From Vulcanimicrobiota bacterium (lineage in GTDB: Bacteria > Vulcanimicrobiota > Vulcanimicrobiia > Vulcanimicrobiales > Vulcanimicrobiaceae): 64,000 nucleotides of DNA. The position numbers and the translations under genes were made by a program. Positions 45,693 to 55,026 of the stretch are shown piece after piece. How positions within the stretch are numbered: the first letter of the stretch is position 1; every line of letters begins with the position of its first letter. The DNA is taken from assembly GCA_003151115.1 (NCBI GenBank), contig PLWS01000003.1, positions 238,492 to 302,491 on the forward strand. Direction: 5' to 3'. The notes under the pieces are model-generated. The model had not been told where the DNA came from. It searched no databases and worked only from the letters and a program-made list of their open reading frames with translations.

Positions 45693-47738
45693 TCAAGAAC
45701 TAAGCAGCATGGCCCTAGCGCTCGGTTCGCCTTCGATGAGCGAACGCAGGCCGGCATGCCCGGGTGCGCGCAGCTCCGGATCCTCTTCGATGATGCTTTC
45801 GGCCGCCGCCTTTGCGTCGCGATAGACTTCGATATCCCGCACGAGGTCTGCGATCCGGAACCTCGCGAGCCCCGATTGCGCCGTCCCCGCGAACTCACCC
45901 GGGCCACGCAGCCGCAGGTCTTCTTCGGCGATCTCAAAGCCGTCATTTGAGTTCGCCAGAATCTGCAGCCGTTCGATCTCCAAGGCTTCGTCGGGCGCAA
46001 TCAGCAGGCAATACGATTGCGCGGCGCCGCGGCCGACCCGCCCGCGCAGTTGGTGCAGTTGCGAAAGTCCGTACCGCTGCGCGTCCAAAACCACCATGAC
46101 GCTTGCATTTGGCACGTCGACGCCTACCTCGACTACCGTCGTTGCGACCAGCACCTGCAGCTCGTCGCGCGCAAATCGCTGCATGACGTCTTCTTTTTCG
46201 CGCGCGGGCATGCGCCCGTGCAGCAGCCCAAGCTTCAGCTCCGGAAAGATCGTCTTCTGCAGCCGTTCGGATTCGGCGACGACGCTGGTCAGTTCGAACT
46301 CGGATTCATCGATCACGGGCGCGACGATATAGGCTTGCCTTCCCAGCGCGACGTTCTTGCGCACGAACTCGTAGGCTCGCTCCAAGCGGCTGCGCCGCAG
46401 GGTGAACGTCTCGATCGGCGAGCGTCCCGGCGGCAGCTCGTCGATGATCGAAAGGTCCAAGTCGGCGTAGACCGACTGCGCGAGCGTGCGCGGAATCGGC
46501 GTGGCCGTCATGTGCAGCGTGTGCGGCGCGCTTCCTTTAGATCGCAGCCGTGCGCGCTGTTCGACGCCGAACCGGTGCTGCTCGTCGATGATCGCAAGCC
46601 CCAAGCGCGCGAAATCGACGCCTTCGGTCAAAAGCGCGTGCGTTCCGACGGCGACGGCCGCCTCACCGGAACCCAAGCGCACGACCGCCGATGCGCGCGC
46701 CTTAGCACTTTGGCTTCCAAAGACCGCTTCAACGGCGACGCCGAAGGGCATGAGCAGCGGCGACAATTTAGCGGCATGCTGCGCCGCCAAGATCTCCGTC
46801 GGCGCCATCAGCGCGGATTGAACGCCGTTGCGCGCCGCCAGCAGAATCGCGGCCGCCGCCACGAGCGTCTTGCCGCTGCCGACGTCGCCTTGGAGCAGGC
46901 GGTTCATCGCGGAGTCGCGCGCCATGTCTTGCCAAATCTCGCCGATCACCCGCCGTTGCGCGGCGGTCAGGGGAAAGGGCAGCGCGCGCTGGAGTTCTTC
47001 GAGCAATCCGGCGGGAACGCGCAGTGCGCGCGCGTTGTGTTCGGCAGAATGCTTGCGGCGTTTCATCTGCGCGGCCAGCGCCAGCGCGAGAAACTCCGTG
47101 AAAATGAACCGTTCGCGCGCTCTTGCCGACTCTTCGGGCGAAGCCGGTGCGTGCATGCTCCGATAGGCTTCGCGCAGTTCGGGGACGTGCCGCGCGCGCA
47201 GAATCGTTTTCGGCAGCGGCTCTTCTCCGGCCAGCGTCAACAGCTTCGGCAAATTCTTCGCAACGACTTGGCGGATCTTCCGCGACGTCAACTCTTTTCC
47301 GGCGGGATAGATCGGCACGAGCTCGCCACGATAGGTTTCGTTCTCGGCCAGGACCTTATGAATCGCCACGTTCATCACCGCCCCGGTCGGGGTGCGCTGC
47401 GTGCGGCCGCGCACGAACAAGCGCATCCCCTGGCGCAGTGCGCCCATGAGATAGCTGCGCCCGAACCATTTGGCCGTCAGCGAGCCGGATTCGTCGGCCA
47501 GTTCGGCTTCGACGATCGCCAACCGGCGCGCGCGCCGCTCGCGCACCCAAACGATCGTGCCGATCGCGTTTTCCTCGACGCCGTCGTTCTTGGCGAGTTC
47601 CGCAGCCGGAGTTACGACGCGCAGATCGTCGTAGCGAAAGGGGAAGTCGTTTAGTAAGTCCAGCGGCGTATGTATGCCGAGTTCGGCAAACCGGTCGGCC
47701 GACGACTTTCCGACACCCGCCAGCTCGTCGAGCTTCAT
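45693..47738 (-). CDS. recG: ATP-dependent DNA helicase RecG
   Basis: 681 aa. The N-terminal wedge/OB domain precedes a superfamily 2 helicase core: LQGDVGSGKTLVAAAA (Walker A), LGLAIIDEQHRFGVEQRARL (DEQH box), LHMTATPIPRTLAQ and QLRGRVGRGAAQSYCLL (motif VI). RecG remodels stalled forks and Holliday junctions. It starts by overlapping panE by 4 nt. Confidence 0.96.
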   Translation of the reverse strand: MKLDELAGVGKSSADRFAELGIHTPLDLLNDFPFRYDDLRVVTPAAELAKNDGVEENAIGTIVWVRERRARRLAIVEAELADESGSLTAKWFGRSYLMGALRQGMRLFVRGRTQRTPTGAVMNVAIHKVLAENETYRGELVPIYPAGKELTSRKIRQVVAKNLPKLLTLAGEEPLPKTILRARHVPELREAYRSMHAPASPEESARARERFIFTEFLALALAAQMKRRKHSAEHNARALRVPAGLLEELQRALPFPLTAAQRRVIGEIWQDMARDSAMNRLLQGDVGSGKTLVAAAAILLAARNGVQSALMAPTEILAAQHAAKLSPLLMPFGVAVEAVFGSQSAKARASAVVRLGSGEAAVAVGTHALLTEGVDFARLGLAIIDEQHRFGVEQRARLRSKGSAPHTLHMTATPIPRTLAQSVYADLDLSIIDELPPGRSPIETFTLRRSRLERAYEFVRKNVALGRQAYIVAPVIDESEFELTSVVAESERLQKTIFPELKLGLLHGRMPAREKEDVMQRFARDELQVLVATTVVEVGVDVPNASVMVVLDAQRYGLSQLHQLRGRVGRGAAQSYCLLIAPDEALEIERLQILANSNDGFEIAEEDLRLRGPGEFAGTAQSGLARFRIADLVRDIEVYRDAKAAAESIIEEDPELRAPGHAGLRSLIEGEPSARAMLLSS

Positions 47739-48670
47739 TTCGCGCGCAATTTTGTGAGCGCGTATACCGTTTCGATACGCGGGACCGGCACGCCGTACTG
47801 CCGCGCGAGTTCGATAGTCGCGCCGCAGATCGGCTCCAACTCGAGCGGCTTGCCCGCCTCGAGATCCTGCAGCATCGAGGTCTTCACATCGGCGATGTGC
47901 ATTGCCATCTCCAGCCGCTCTTCGGCTGTAACGCCGATCTCGACCCCGGCAGCGCGCGCGACCGCGAGCCCTTCCTCCATAATGGCGCGCAGAACGGCGC
48001 GCGTGGGTTCATCTTGAAGCATTTCACGGACGGTCGCGCCGGTGAGTGCGCTTACCGGATTCAGCGCCAGATTTCCGAGCAGTTTGCGCCACACTAATCG
48101 CCGGATATCGGACTCGACCGGCGCGTGCAGCCCCGCGCCCTCCATGATTTTCGACAGGCGCGCGGTGCGCGGCAACGGCGAACCGTCGGGTTCGCCAATC
48201 GGATAGAGCATGTTGCCGGTTTGACGGACCAGTCCCGGTTTGGGCATGGTTCCCGACGTATGCACTACGCCGCCGATGATTTGCTTGTAGGGAATCGTCG
48301 CGCGGATGCGGCCGCCCGGGTCGACGCTTTCCAGAGTGCGCTCGCGCGTATACCAAAACGGCAGCCCATTTTGCAGCGTGACGAATGTCGAGCCCGACTG
48401 CACAGCTTTTTCGAATTGCTCGAGCACGCCGTGCCACTGGTGCGACTTGAACGTGAGCAGCACGTATTCGGGCGCATCAAATTCGCGTAAATCGCTCGCG
48501 GCGTTGACGCGCGCTTCGAAATTGCCCAGGGAACTTTCGATATGCAGTCCGTGCTCGCGAATTGCGGCCAGGTGCGCACCGCGTGCGACAACCCCTGTTT
48601 CGACGCCCGAACGCGCCAGGGCGCCGGCGATAAAACCGCCGATCCCGCCCGCTCCGAATATGACGATCAT
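47735..48670 (-). CDS. panE: 2-dehydropantoate 2-reductase (ketopantoate reductase family)
   Basis: 311 aa NADPH-dependent enzyme. IFGAGGIGGFIAGALARSG is the Rossmann motif, WRKLLGNLALNPVSALTGAT carries the catalytic Lys and Asn, and TSMLQDLEAGKPLELEPI is the family's C-terminal signature. With coaD it would feed pantothenate and CoA synthesis. Some family members have other 2-keto acid substrates. Confidence 0.9.
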   Translation of the reverse strand: MIVIFGAGGIGGFIAGALARSGVETGVVARGAHLAAIREHGLHIESSLGNFEARVNAASDLREFDAPEYVLLTFKSHQWHGVLEQFEKAVQSGSTFVTLQNGLPFWYTRERTLESVDPGGRIRATIPYKQIIGGVVHTSGTMPKPGLVRQTGNMLYPIGEPDGSPLPRTARLSKIMEGAGLHAPVESDIRRLVWRKLLGNLALNPVSALTGATVREMLQDEPTRAVLRAIMEEGLAVARAAGVEIGVTAEERLEMAMHIADVKTSMLQDLEAGKPLELEPICGATIELARQYGVPVPRIETVYALTKLRAK

Positions 48671-48678
48671 GAAGAATT

Positions 48679-48750
48679 AGGCGACGGGCAGATTCGAACT
48701 GCCGAATGGAGCTTTTGCAGAGCTCTGCCTTACCACTTGGCTACGTCGCC
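48679..48750 (-). tRNA. tRNA-Cys (anticodon GCA)
   Basis: Acceptor strands GGCGACG and CGTCGCC pair fully, the discriminator is U as expected for Cys, the anticodon loop reads CTGCAAA and the T-arm contains GTTCGAATC. CCA is not encoded. It lies 7 nt from tRNA-Gly on the same strand. Confidence 0.96.
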
Positions 48751-48756
48751 GCCAAC

Positions 48757-48827
48757 AGCGGGTGGCGGGAATCGAACCCGCGCGTCGACCTTGGGAAGGT
48801 CACAGGCTACCATTACATCACACCCGC
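48757..48827 (-). tRNA. tRNA-Gly (anticodon CCC)
   Basis: Acceptor GCGGGTG/CACCCGC pairs fully and the discriminator is U. The anticodon loop TTCCCAA gives CCC, and the T-arm contains GTTCGATTC. CCA is not encoded. Paired with tRNA-Cys. Confidence 0.95.
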
Positions 48828-48921
48828 TCGCGGTTGGGCGTCGGCCACGGTTCTTCCCACCTCCGGTCCCGTCCTACAATACGGCGCCGGAGTGTGAGGT
48901 TGCAACGGAGAACGAGGACGC

Positions 48922-49713
48922 GTGACGTGGGTATATGCGCTGCCCATCTGGGTGTTGGCTCCGCTTGCGGTTATCGTCGCCAGCCTCGTGGCGATGGCCG
49001 GCCTCCATGCTGCACGCATCGCCGTCAAGCGCAAACAGGTGGCCTCACATAACGACGTTGCCGGCGCGATCTTCGGGATCATCGGCACCGTGTTGGCAGT
49101 GGGCCTGTCTTTTATGTTCATCAATGTTTGGACGCAATACGTCATCGCGTCAAACACCGTTCAACAGGAGGCGAGCGCGGTCGCCGATCTTCACCACCTG
49201 GCCGACGCATTTCCGGCGGCGGAACGAACGAAGATCCAGAACGGCATAGATAGATACATCGCGATCGTGATCAAGCAGGAGTGGCCGCTCATGCGCACGG
49301 GCGGTCATAGTCAAGCCGCCTACAACGCGTCGTACGAGGTACTCGGCTTCATAACGTCCTTGAAACCCACGTCTTCGGAAGAAATCATGTTGCAGTCGCA
49401 CGCGCTCGACGCCGCCAACGCGTTCTTGGACGACCGGCGCCAGCGCCTCCACGAAAATGACGACGGCATTCCGCTACCCCTTTGGGGCGTACTCATCTTC
49501 ATAGCCTGTATGGTAGTGGTTTTCTCTTATTACTTTCGCGTCGAGAATCCGCTCGAGCAGCACGTGATGGTTGCGGCGCTCGCGTCGGTTATCGTCGTCG
49601 TTATGCTGCTGATCGCCGAATTCGATTATCCGTTCCGCGGTGACGTTGCGGTTTCGCCCGCCGCATTCCAGCACACCTGGAATTCGCTCCACCATCTGCA
49701 AGGCGGCTACTGA
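48922..49713 (+). CDS. DUF4239-like membrane protein, copy 1
   Basis: 263 aa from GTG 48922. Two N-terminal transmembrane helices (WVLAPLAVIVASLVAMAGLH; IFGIIGTVLAVGLSFMFINV) and two near the C-terminus (LWGVLIFIACMVVVFSYYF; VMVAALASVIVVVMLLIAEF) surround a cytoplasmic or periplasmic domain with VQQEASAVADLHHLADAFP. This layout fits DUF4239, a conserved family of unknown function. The following gene is a clear paralogue. Confidence 0.8.
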   Translation: MTWVYALPIWVLAPLAVIVASLVAMAGLHAARIAVKRKQVASHNDVAGAIFGIIGTVLAVGLSFMFINVWTQYVIASNTVQQEASAVADLHHLADAFPAAERTKIQNGIDRYIAIVIKQEWPLMRTGGHSQAAYNASYEVLGFITSLKPTSSEEIMLQSHALDAANAFLDDRRQRLHENDDGIPLPLWGVLIFIACMVVVFSYYFRVENPLEQHVMVAALASVIVVVMLLIAEFDYPFRGDVAVSPAAFQHTWNSLHHLQGGY

Positions 49714-50507
49714 TGATGACGTGGGTCTACGCGTTGCCGGCGTGGATCTTGATGCCCCTGACCGTGATCGTAACCTGTTTGATCACGGGTATCGCGCTTT
49801 ACTGGACGCGAAACCGCCTGACCCGCAACGATCTCATCACGCATAACGATGTTGCTTCGGCGATCCTGCAAATGCTCGGGACGGTACTCGCGGTGATGAT
49901 GTCGTTCATGGTCGCCGGCGTCTGGCAACAGTACGACGCCGCCGGTCAGAACACGCAGGTCGAAGCCAGCGCCCTTTCCGATCTCTATCATCTCGCCGAC
50001 GCGTTACCCCAACCCGCGCGGGGAGAGATTCAAAGCGGCGTCAGCAACTATCTTGTGCTGCTGCTCCACGACGAGTGGCCGCTCTTGGAGCGCGGCAGCG
50101 AGAGTTGGCGAGCCTCTCAGGCGGCGTACCGGATTCAGTATATTATCACGCAGTTCAAACCACCGAACGAGCAAGCGTCACTCGTGCAATCCGAAGCCAT
50201 CTCTTACGCGTCGCAGTTCCTGGACGCGCGACGGCAGCGGATCCGCGACAACGCAACGGGCATACCGAACGTCCTGTGGTCGACGATGCTCGTCGCAGGG
50301 GCCGTCACGATCTTCTTTTCGTTTTACTTCAAGGTTGAAAAACCGGTGGCGCAGCACATCATGGTCGCAGCGTTAACCACGGTCATCACGCTCATCTTCG
50401 TGCTGATTGCAGAATTGGATTATCCGTTCCGCGGCGACATCGCCATTCACGGCGACGCGTACCAGCACGTCTATAACGCGCTGCACCACATCGGTTTTTC
50501 CAACTAG
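49713..50507 (+). CDS. DUF4239-like membrane protein, copy 2
   Basis: 264 aa, paralogous to the preceding gene: both open with MTWVYALPxWxL, share a HNDVAxAI motif before the second helix and AxALSDLYHLADALP in the centre, and end with LIAELDYPFRGDIAIHGDAYQH or a close version. The start overlaps the first copy's stop (TGATG), so the two subunits are probably made in equal amounts and may form a hetero-oligomer. Confidence 0.8.
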   Translation: MMTWVYALPAWILMPLTVIVTCLITGIALYWTRNRLTRNDLITHNDVASAILQMLGTVLAVMMSFMVAGVWQQYDAAGQNTQVEASALSDLYHLADALPQPARGEIQSGVSNYLVLLLHDEWPLLERGSESWRASQAAYRIQYIITQFKPPNEQASLVQSEAISYASQFLDARRQRIRDNATGIPNVLWSTMLVAGAVTIFFSFYFKVEKPVAQHIMVAALTTVITLIFVLIAELDYPFRGDIAIHGDAYQHVYNALHHIGFSN

Positions 50508-51211
50508 CCGCCCAAGAGATTCACGGCGCGCCCGGCGACGATCGCAATCGTCACCAGCGACGTCAGCGCTTCGGCCATCATCAGCACTTTTCCGAGGGCC
50601 GTCAGCGGAAACGTATCGGTCGGGCTGAAAGCCGTCGCATTGGTGAACGCCAAGAACAGATAGTCGAGGAAGCGCGGACGCCAGTTCGACTTCGCGCGGA
50701 GAGCGGGGTCGAGCAGGCTCTGCGAAAACATAAAATCGCCAAGCTGCGGGTTCTGAACGAAATCGAGCGCGCACCGCGCGGACGGTCCGCCGCCGTCGAT
50801 CTCCCAAAACCACAAGGCGTAAACCAAAATATTCGTCAGCCAAATCTGCACCGCCGCCAGCAGCAGCTCTTCGCCGGTAAATACCTTGCGATGATGCACG
50901 GAGAGCTCTTGAAACAGAAATAGCACGACCGTTGCGACGTTGAAGACGCTAAGAATAGCGATGTGCGCGATCGAAGCCGCGCGCTGCCATTCGGCTTCGC
51001 GGTGCCGGTGCGGCGAGAGGATCAGCAAAGGCACGAGGATGCCCAGCACGAGCAGCGGCAGCAGCCACAGCGGCCCCACGATGATGCGCGGCGGCAGCGT
51101 GACGTAGAGCACCAGGATGGCAACCACCGCCAGGGCGGCGTGCCAGCGCGGCTCTTCCTTAAATGTGGTGACCAAGAAGCTGCAGGTTCGCAGGCGGCTG
51201 CCCGATTGCAT
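50504..51211 (-). CDS. Integral membrane protein with ion-channel-like C-terminus
   Basis: About 235 aa from ATG 51211; the longer open frame upstream overlaps a plus-strand gene and is not protein-like. Five or so hydrophobic helices. The C-terminal segment DYLFLAFTNATAFSPTDTFP followed by a final helix resembles a two-helix pore module or the DUF1345 pattern. No selectivity-filter TVGYG is present, so ion conduction is unproven. It converges with the second DUF4239 gene. Confidence 0.62.
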   Translation of the reverse strand: MQSGSRLRTCSFLVTTFKEEPRWHAALAVVAILVLYVTLPPRIIVGPLWLLPLLVLGILVPLLILSPHRHREAEWQRAASIAHIAILSVFNVATVVLFLFQELSVHHRKVFTGEELLLAAVQIWLTNILVYALWFWEIDGGGPSARCALDFVQNPQLGDFMFSQSLLDPALRAKSNWRPRFLDYLFLAFTNATAFSPTDTFPLTALGKVLMMAEALTSLVTIAIVAGRAVNLLGG

Positions 51212-51242
51212 CCCGGAGTGGCCCCTCGGAGTTAGAGCGGGC

Positions 51243-51592
51243 ATGGCTACCGATTTCAGAGACGGCAAAACTTTTCCGCGCCGCGGGCGCGAGGCATTCG
51301 GGAAGGCGCTGTGGCTGGCGCGCTTGTTCGACAAGGCGCGGGCCGCGGCGGCCGGCACGATTTTCGATTACATCTATCCCTGCCCGATGGACAAAGGGGT
51401 CATGGAACGCTGGGGAATAAGCCCGGACGAGTTCGACCAAGCCACCAAGGTCCAACCACCGACCAAGCGATAACGCAATGGCTGCTGGCGCGCACGACGC
51501 CCGACCGCATCGCACGCGCGAACGAATGGCTGCTCGACGAAAAGAAAGCCAACCTCGACCGGCAGGACGCCGAGGAAGGCGTCACGATCTAA
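51243..51592 (+). pseudogene. DUF5069 gene split by a -1 frameshift
   Basis: The first part (51243-51473) encodes FGKALWLARLFDKARAAAAG and FDYIYPCPMD, the conserved DUF5069 core, but meets a TAA just after GISPDEFDQATKVQ. Reading one base back, the other frame continues as TTDQAITQWLLARTTPDRIA and NLDRQDAEEGV up to 51592, which is the family C-terminus. The shift lies near 51453-51460 (CCAACCACCGACC). Either a real lesion, a sequencing error or programmed shifting. Confidence 0.72.
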
Positions 51593-51602
51593 GGAGGATT
51601 GC

Positions 51603-52286
51603 ATGGGGGAAAGGATCGAGTTTTCGCGCCCTGACGGCAAGACGACGCCGGGGTACTACGCGGCCCCCACAATAGACGACGCTCCGGGAATCGTATTGAT
51701 CGAAGAATGGTGGGGCGTCACCCCGGACATGATGGCGATTGCCGACCGTTACGCGGAACTCGGCTATCGCGTTCTTCTTCCGGATCTCTTTCGCGGGCGC
51801 ACCGCGGCTGCCGGCGACGAAGCCAACCACTTGATGCAGGGCTTAGATTTCATGGATGCAGCAATGCAAGACGTTGGCGGCGCCATTGCTCATTTGAAGA
51901 AAGCCGACCCCAAGGTCGGCGTTACGGGCTATTGCATGGGCGGCGCGCTCGCACTGCTCGCGGCGATGCACGCAGGAGAAGCCGACGCCGCCGTTATCTT
52001 CTACGGTTTTCCGCCGCCGGAAGCGGGCGATCCGGCGACGATCCAAATTCCCATTCAATGTCACTTTGCCAAACACGACGACTTCTTCACACCGGCCGGC
52101 GTTGAAAAACTCGAAGAGCGCTTGAAAGAAGGCAAAGTTCCGTACGAACTCTTTTGGTACGACGCCAAGCACGCATTTGCAAATCCGAACCCGCCGGGAA
52201 GCGCCGGGCTCGGCCACTACGACGCCGCGGCCGCACACTTGTCTTGGGAGCGGGCGGTGCGCTTCTGGAAAAACACGCTAAAGTAA
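51603..52286 (+). CDS. Dienelactone hydrolase family protein
   Basis: 227 aa alpha/beta hydrolase. The nucleophile elbow is GYCMGGAL with Cys instead of Ser, the hallmark of dienelactone hydrolases. HDDFFTPAGVEKLEERL gives the acid region and KHAFANPNPPGSAGL the His. It has an AAGGAGG site 5 nt upstream. The substrate need not be a dienelactone; many members hydrolyse other lactones or esters. Confidence 0.92.
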   Translation: MGERIEFSRPDGKTTPGYYAAPTIDDAPGIVLIEEWWGVTPDMMAIADRYAELGYRVLLPDLFRGRTAAAGDEANHLMQGLDFMDAAMQDVGGAIAHLKKADPKVGVTGYCMGGALALLAAMHAGEADAAVIFYGFPPPEAGDPATIQIPIQCHFAKHDDFFTPAGVEKLEERLKEGKVPYELFWYDAKHAFANPNPPGSAGLGHYDAAAAHLSWERAVRFWKNTLK

Positions 52287-52302
52287 CGACTGGAGGAATA
52301 CA

Positions 52303-52593
52303 ATGCCCAAATTTGTCATCGAGCGCGAAATCCCGAATGCCGGAAAGCTTTCCGCGGACGAACTGCAGCAGATCTCCGCGAAAAGCTGCAGCGTGCTGCG
52401 CGATATGGGCCCTTCCATCCAATGGGTGGAGAGCTACGTCACGGCCAACAAGATCTTTTGCATCTACAACGCACCCAGCGAAAAAGAAATCCGCGAACAC
52501 GCCGAGCGGGGCGGTTTTCCAGCCAACGCAATTCACCAGGTGACCGGCCGCATCGACCCTACCACGTCGGAGGTTTCGGCGGTGCCTGCTTAG
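52303..52593 (+). CDS. DUF4242 small protein
   Basis: 96 aa. MPKFVIEREIPNAGKLSADEL, a central WVESYVTANKIFCIYNAPSE and HAERGGFPANAIHQV match DUF4242, a ferredoxin-like fold family with one member known to bind nickel. It follows the dienelactone hydrolase by 17 nt with a GGAGG site upstream, so it is probably in the same operon. Confidence 0.83.
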   Translation: MPKFVIEREIPNAGKLSADELQQISAKSCSVLRDMGPSIQWVESYVTANKIFCIYNAPSEKEIREHAERGGFPANAIHQVTGRIDPTTSEVSAVPA

Positions 52594-52711
52594 GAAACAA
52601 GATACCGCCCGGTCGCCCGCTCTCTGCCAGCCCCGCATGGCGGAACGAGCGAGCAACCAACCCGATAGTGGGAACAATCTGGGGCGGAAATCGTCCAGAA
52701 AGAGGTCTTCA

Positions 52712-53263
52712 ATGCGCGTCATCTCACCCTTGGCCGCCCTGGTGTTGGCGGTTTTCGTCAGCGGAACGGCCCTGGCGCTCTCGCCGGGGACCAATCTGAG
52801 CGGCACGATAAATCAGACGATCGACACCGGACACGCCTATGTCGGCGAGACGGTGACCATTTCGAACGTCAGCGCCCCTGGCGCCAACATCTATAATGCA
52901 ACGATGTACGGCACGGTCTCGAAGGTCGTCAGCGCCGCGCAAGGCCGTCCGGCCCAGCTTCGTATAACGCTGAACCGGCTGCGCCTCTCCAACGGCACGA
53001 CATATCAGATCGTCGGCGTCGTCACCGGCTGGACCGCCACGACCAAAAATAACACGCTGAAGGAAGTTGCCGGAGCGGTCGGCGGCCTGATCATCGGCAA
53101 CGTCCTGGGCAAATGGATCTTCCATGGCGCCAGCGGCGGCGGATTGGTCGGCGCGGCGGGCGGATACCTGGCTGCTAAGAACAACCGCCAGAACATGGTT
53201 GTGAGTGCGGGATCGAAAGTGCAAGTGCAACTCGTCTCGGCTCGCCGCCAACCCGGTACCTAA
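52712..53263 (+). CDS. Exported glycine-zipper protein of unknown function
   Basis: 183 aa from ATG 52712 with AGAGG just upstream. Signal peptide LAALVLAVFVSGTALA. The mature part begins beta-rich with YVGETVTISNVSAPG and later has a hydrophobic GxxxG-rich segment (GAVGGLIIGNVLGKWIF, then GGLVGAAGGYLAAKNN) typical of glycine-zipper outer-membrane or pore-associated proteins. A good terminator follows the stop. Confidence 0.62.
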   Translation: MRVISPLAALVLAVFVSGTALALSPGTNLSGTINQTIDTGHAYVGETVTISNVSAPGANIYNATMYGTVSKVVSAAQGRPAQLRITLNRLRLSNGTTYQIVGVVTGWTATTKNNTLKEVAGAVGGLIIGNVLGKWIFHGASGGGLVGAAGGYLAAKNNRQNMVVSAGSKVQVQLVSARRQPGT

Positions 53264-53285
53264 TCAAGAGAGAATGCGACCTCGA

Positions 53286-53316
53286 GGCGTCTCGCTTACG
53301 CGGGGCGCCTTTTTTT
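53286..53316 (+). terminator. Rho-independent terminator
   Basis: Ten base pairs (GGCGTCTCGC with GCGGGGCGCC, two G-U) around a TTAC loop, followed by seven T. It ends the glycine-zipper gene's transcript. The convergent gene's end lies just beyond. Confidence 0.85.
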
Positions 53317-53320
53317 ATGC

Positions 53321-54958
53321 TTAGCCATGGATCACGCTCAACGGTCGCTCGCGATGCAGAATGAGCCAATCCGCGTGCTCGGTTAACGCTTCGTGTCCGA
53401 GCTCGCCGATCACGGCCGCCGCGTCGCCGGCATATCCGCGATTGCGAATCTTGTGCAGCCGCCGAAGCGTGAAATCAAAGACCACGAACATGCGCTGGTA
53501 GCGCCGCGCGTTTTCACCATACGCCTCGTGTTCTGAAAACGAACGCATCAAGAGAGCCATCAAGCCGGCCAGCGCCATCGGCACGGTCGCCAGATACGTA
53601 ACGAGCTCGTTATGCGAAGCGACCCACGGAATGGGTGTGCCGTGCCACGAGACCGGACCGGCATGCACTCCGCCCGTAACCATCAGTGCGGCACCGGCCG
53701 CCCCCGATAGTGCGATTCCCAACGTGGTCGCCGCGATCATGCCACGCTTGGAGAGCCGGTCGCGCTTTGCTTCGCGGCGTGCAGCGGTGTAATAGTAGCG
53801 CCACTGTCCGCGAATCCACTCCAAACATTCCGGATGGTGCGGAGATTGCTCCGTTTCCGTATCTTCGCCGGCGTACACGAGCGACGCGGCGCGCAGCGCA
53901 AGCCTGATCCACTGGAGTTCGCTCTGCTGCATGCGCAAGTACGACGCGTCGACCACGCGATCGCGCAAGCCCGCGCAGCGCCATGCTTTTTGGACCCGCA
54001 AGCCTTCGGCCAGAGCGCGGTAGTCTTGATAGCGATTTTCATAATCGTTTTTTCGAGCGAACGCAAAGAAGGCGAACGCAACAAACAGCAGGCCAGCTTT
54101 GATCGCAACTCCCGCGGGTCCCAGCTCCACAATCTGTGCGGCGCCCGCGATAAATCCGAACGTATACACGAAGCGCATGAAACGCACGCTCTCGCGCTGC
54201 AGGCGGTTCGCGGTCTGATCCGTCGTTTTCATCAGGCCGGTTAAACTCTCGATGCGCGACTCGGCAGCGGGCTTGATGTCGCGGTTGTACGTGTCGAGGC
54301 GGGCGACCGCCGCGCGAAAATCCCTTTCGCCTCGGCGGTCGGAACTAAAGCGCCGCGGGTGAATCTCGCGCAATGCGAAGGCGTCGCCCGGTTGCGGCTG
54401 CCCTTCACGCGGCGTGACAATGTGGTAGACGGGACCGATGTCGGGGACGTACGGCACGATGGCGCTGCGCTGAACGTTCGACACGCCCATCGTTCGCATC
54501 GCAACGGCATGCGACGTTCCGCCTGGGCCTTGTCCCGGTTTACCGTCCCAAAAAGCGATCAAGATTTGGCAGTAATACGCGATGTATGAAGTCGCTGCAA
54601 CGTACGCGTCTTCGATGTTCTCGGATTTTCCGGCGACCGCAACTTTCGAACACCGCTCCAGTATTCGCGTGAACCGTACACGATCGGGAGGCGAAAAATC
54701 TTCTTGATACCGCTCGGGAGCGACCGGCAGACATGCCATCACGGCGATTCCGCGATCGAGAGCTTCTTCGGCTGCCAGCATGTCGGCGCCGGCCGCGAGC
54801 GCCGTCATGACCAGCAGCGGCGTAAACCGATGCTCCTGCTGCAGCTTTGCGAGCGCCGACGCGAATTGCCGGCGCAGCGGTCCCTCCGCATCGCGCGGAA
54901 CGTCCCGGTGTCCGACAACGCCAATCACCAGCGGCAATGCATCGAAAGCCGTTTTCAT
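53321..54958 (-). CDS. SLOG-like sensor fused to SLATT-like membrane domains
   Basis: 545 aa from ATG 54958 (ATG 54967 also possible). Residues 1-200 look like a SLOG/LOG-type Rossmann domain: LVIGVVGHRDVPRD at the first strand, then ALAAGADMLAAEEALDRGI and IAYYCQILIAFWDGKPGQGP. These domains are predicted to bind or process nucleotide-derived ligands. Two transmembrane pairs follow (about 261-302 and 415-478), each with a polar segment after it (ENRYQDYRALAEGLR; GENARRYQRM), the pattern of SLATT effector domains. SLOG-SLATT proteins are predicted immune effectors that damage membranes. It is divergent from a TIR protein across 68 nt. Confidence 0.72.
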   Translation of the reverse strand: MKTAFDALPLVIGVVGHRDVPRDAEGPLRRQFASALAKLQQEHRFTPLLVMTALAAGADMLAAEEALDRGIAVMACLPVAPERYQEDFSPPDRVRFTRILERCSKVAVAGKSENIEDAYVAATSYIAYYCQILIAFWDGKPGQGPGGTSHAVAMRTMGVSNVQRSAIVPYVPDIGPVYHIVTPREGQPQPGDAFALREIHPRRFSSDRRGERDFRAAVARLDTYNRDIKPAAESRIESLTGLMKTTDQTANRLQRESVRFMRFVYTFGFIAGAAQIVELGPAGVAIKAGLLFVAFAFFAFARKNDYENRYQDYRALAEGLRVQKAWRCAGLRDRVVDASYLRMQQSELQWIRLALRAASLVYAGEDTETEQSPHHPECLEWIRGQWRYYYTAARREAKRDRLSKRGMIAATTLGIALSGAAGAALMVTGGVHAGPVSWHGTPIPWVASHNELVTYLATVPMALAGLMALLMRSFSEHEAYGENARRYQRMFVVFDFTLRRLHKIRNRGYAGDAAAVIGELGHEALTEHADWLILHRERPLSVIHG

Positions 54959-55026
54959 GGCCACCATGATAGCATGCCGCCGGGCGGGAGCCCGGCTGCC
55001 GCGCGCGTAACTCTGCTTGAAACTTC

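Noticed and set aside
46017..47654. 545-codon plus-strand open frame opposite recG
   Set aside because: It is an antisense shadow of recG, whose helicase motifs are complete; the shadow translation has no family features and is rich in Arg, His and Gln.
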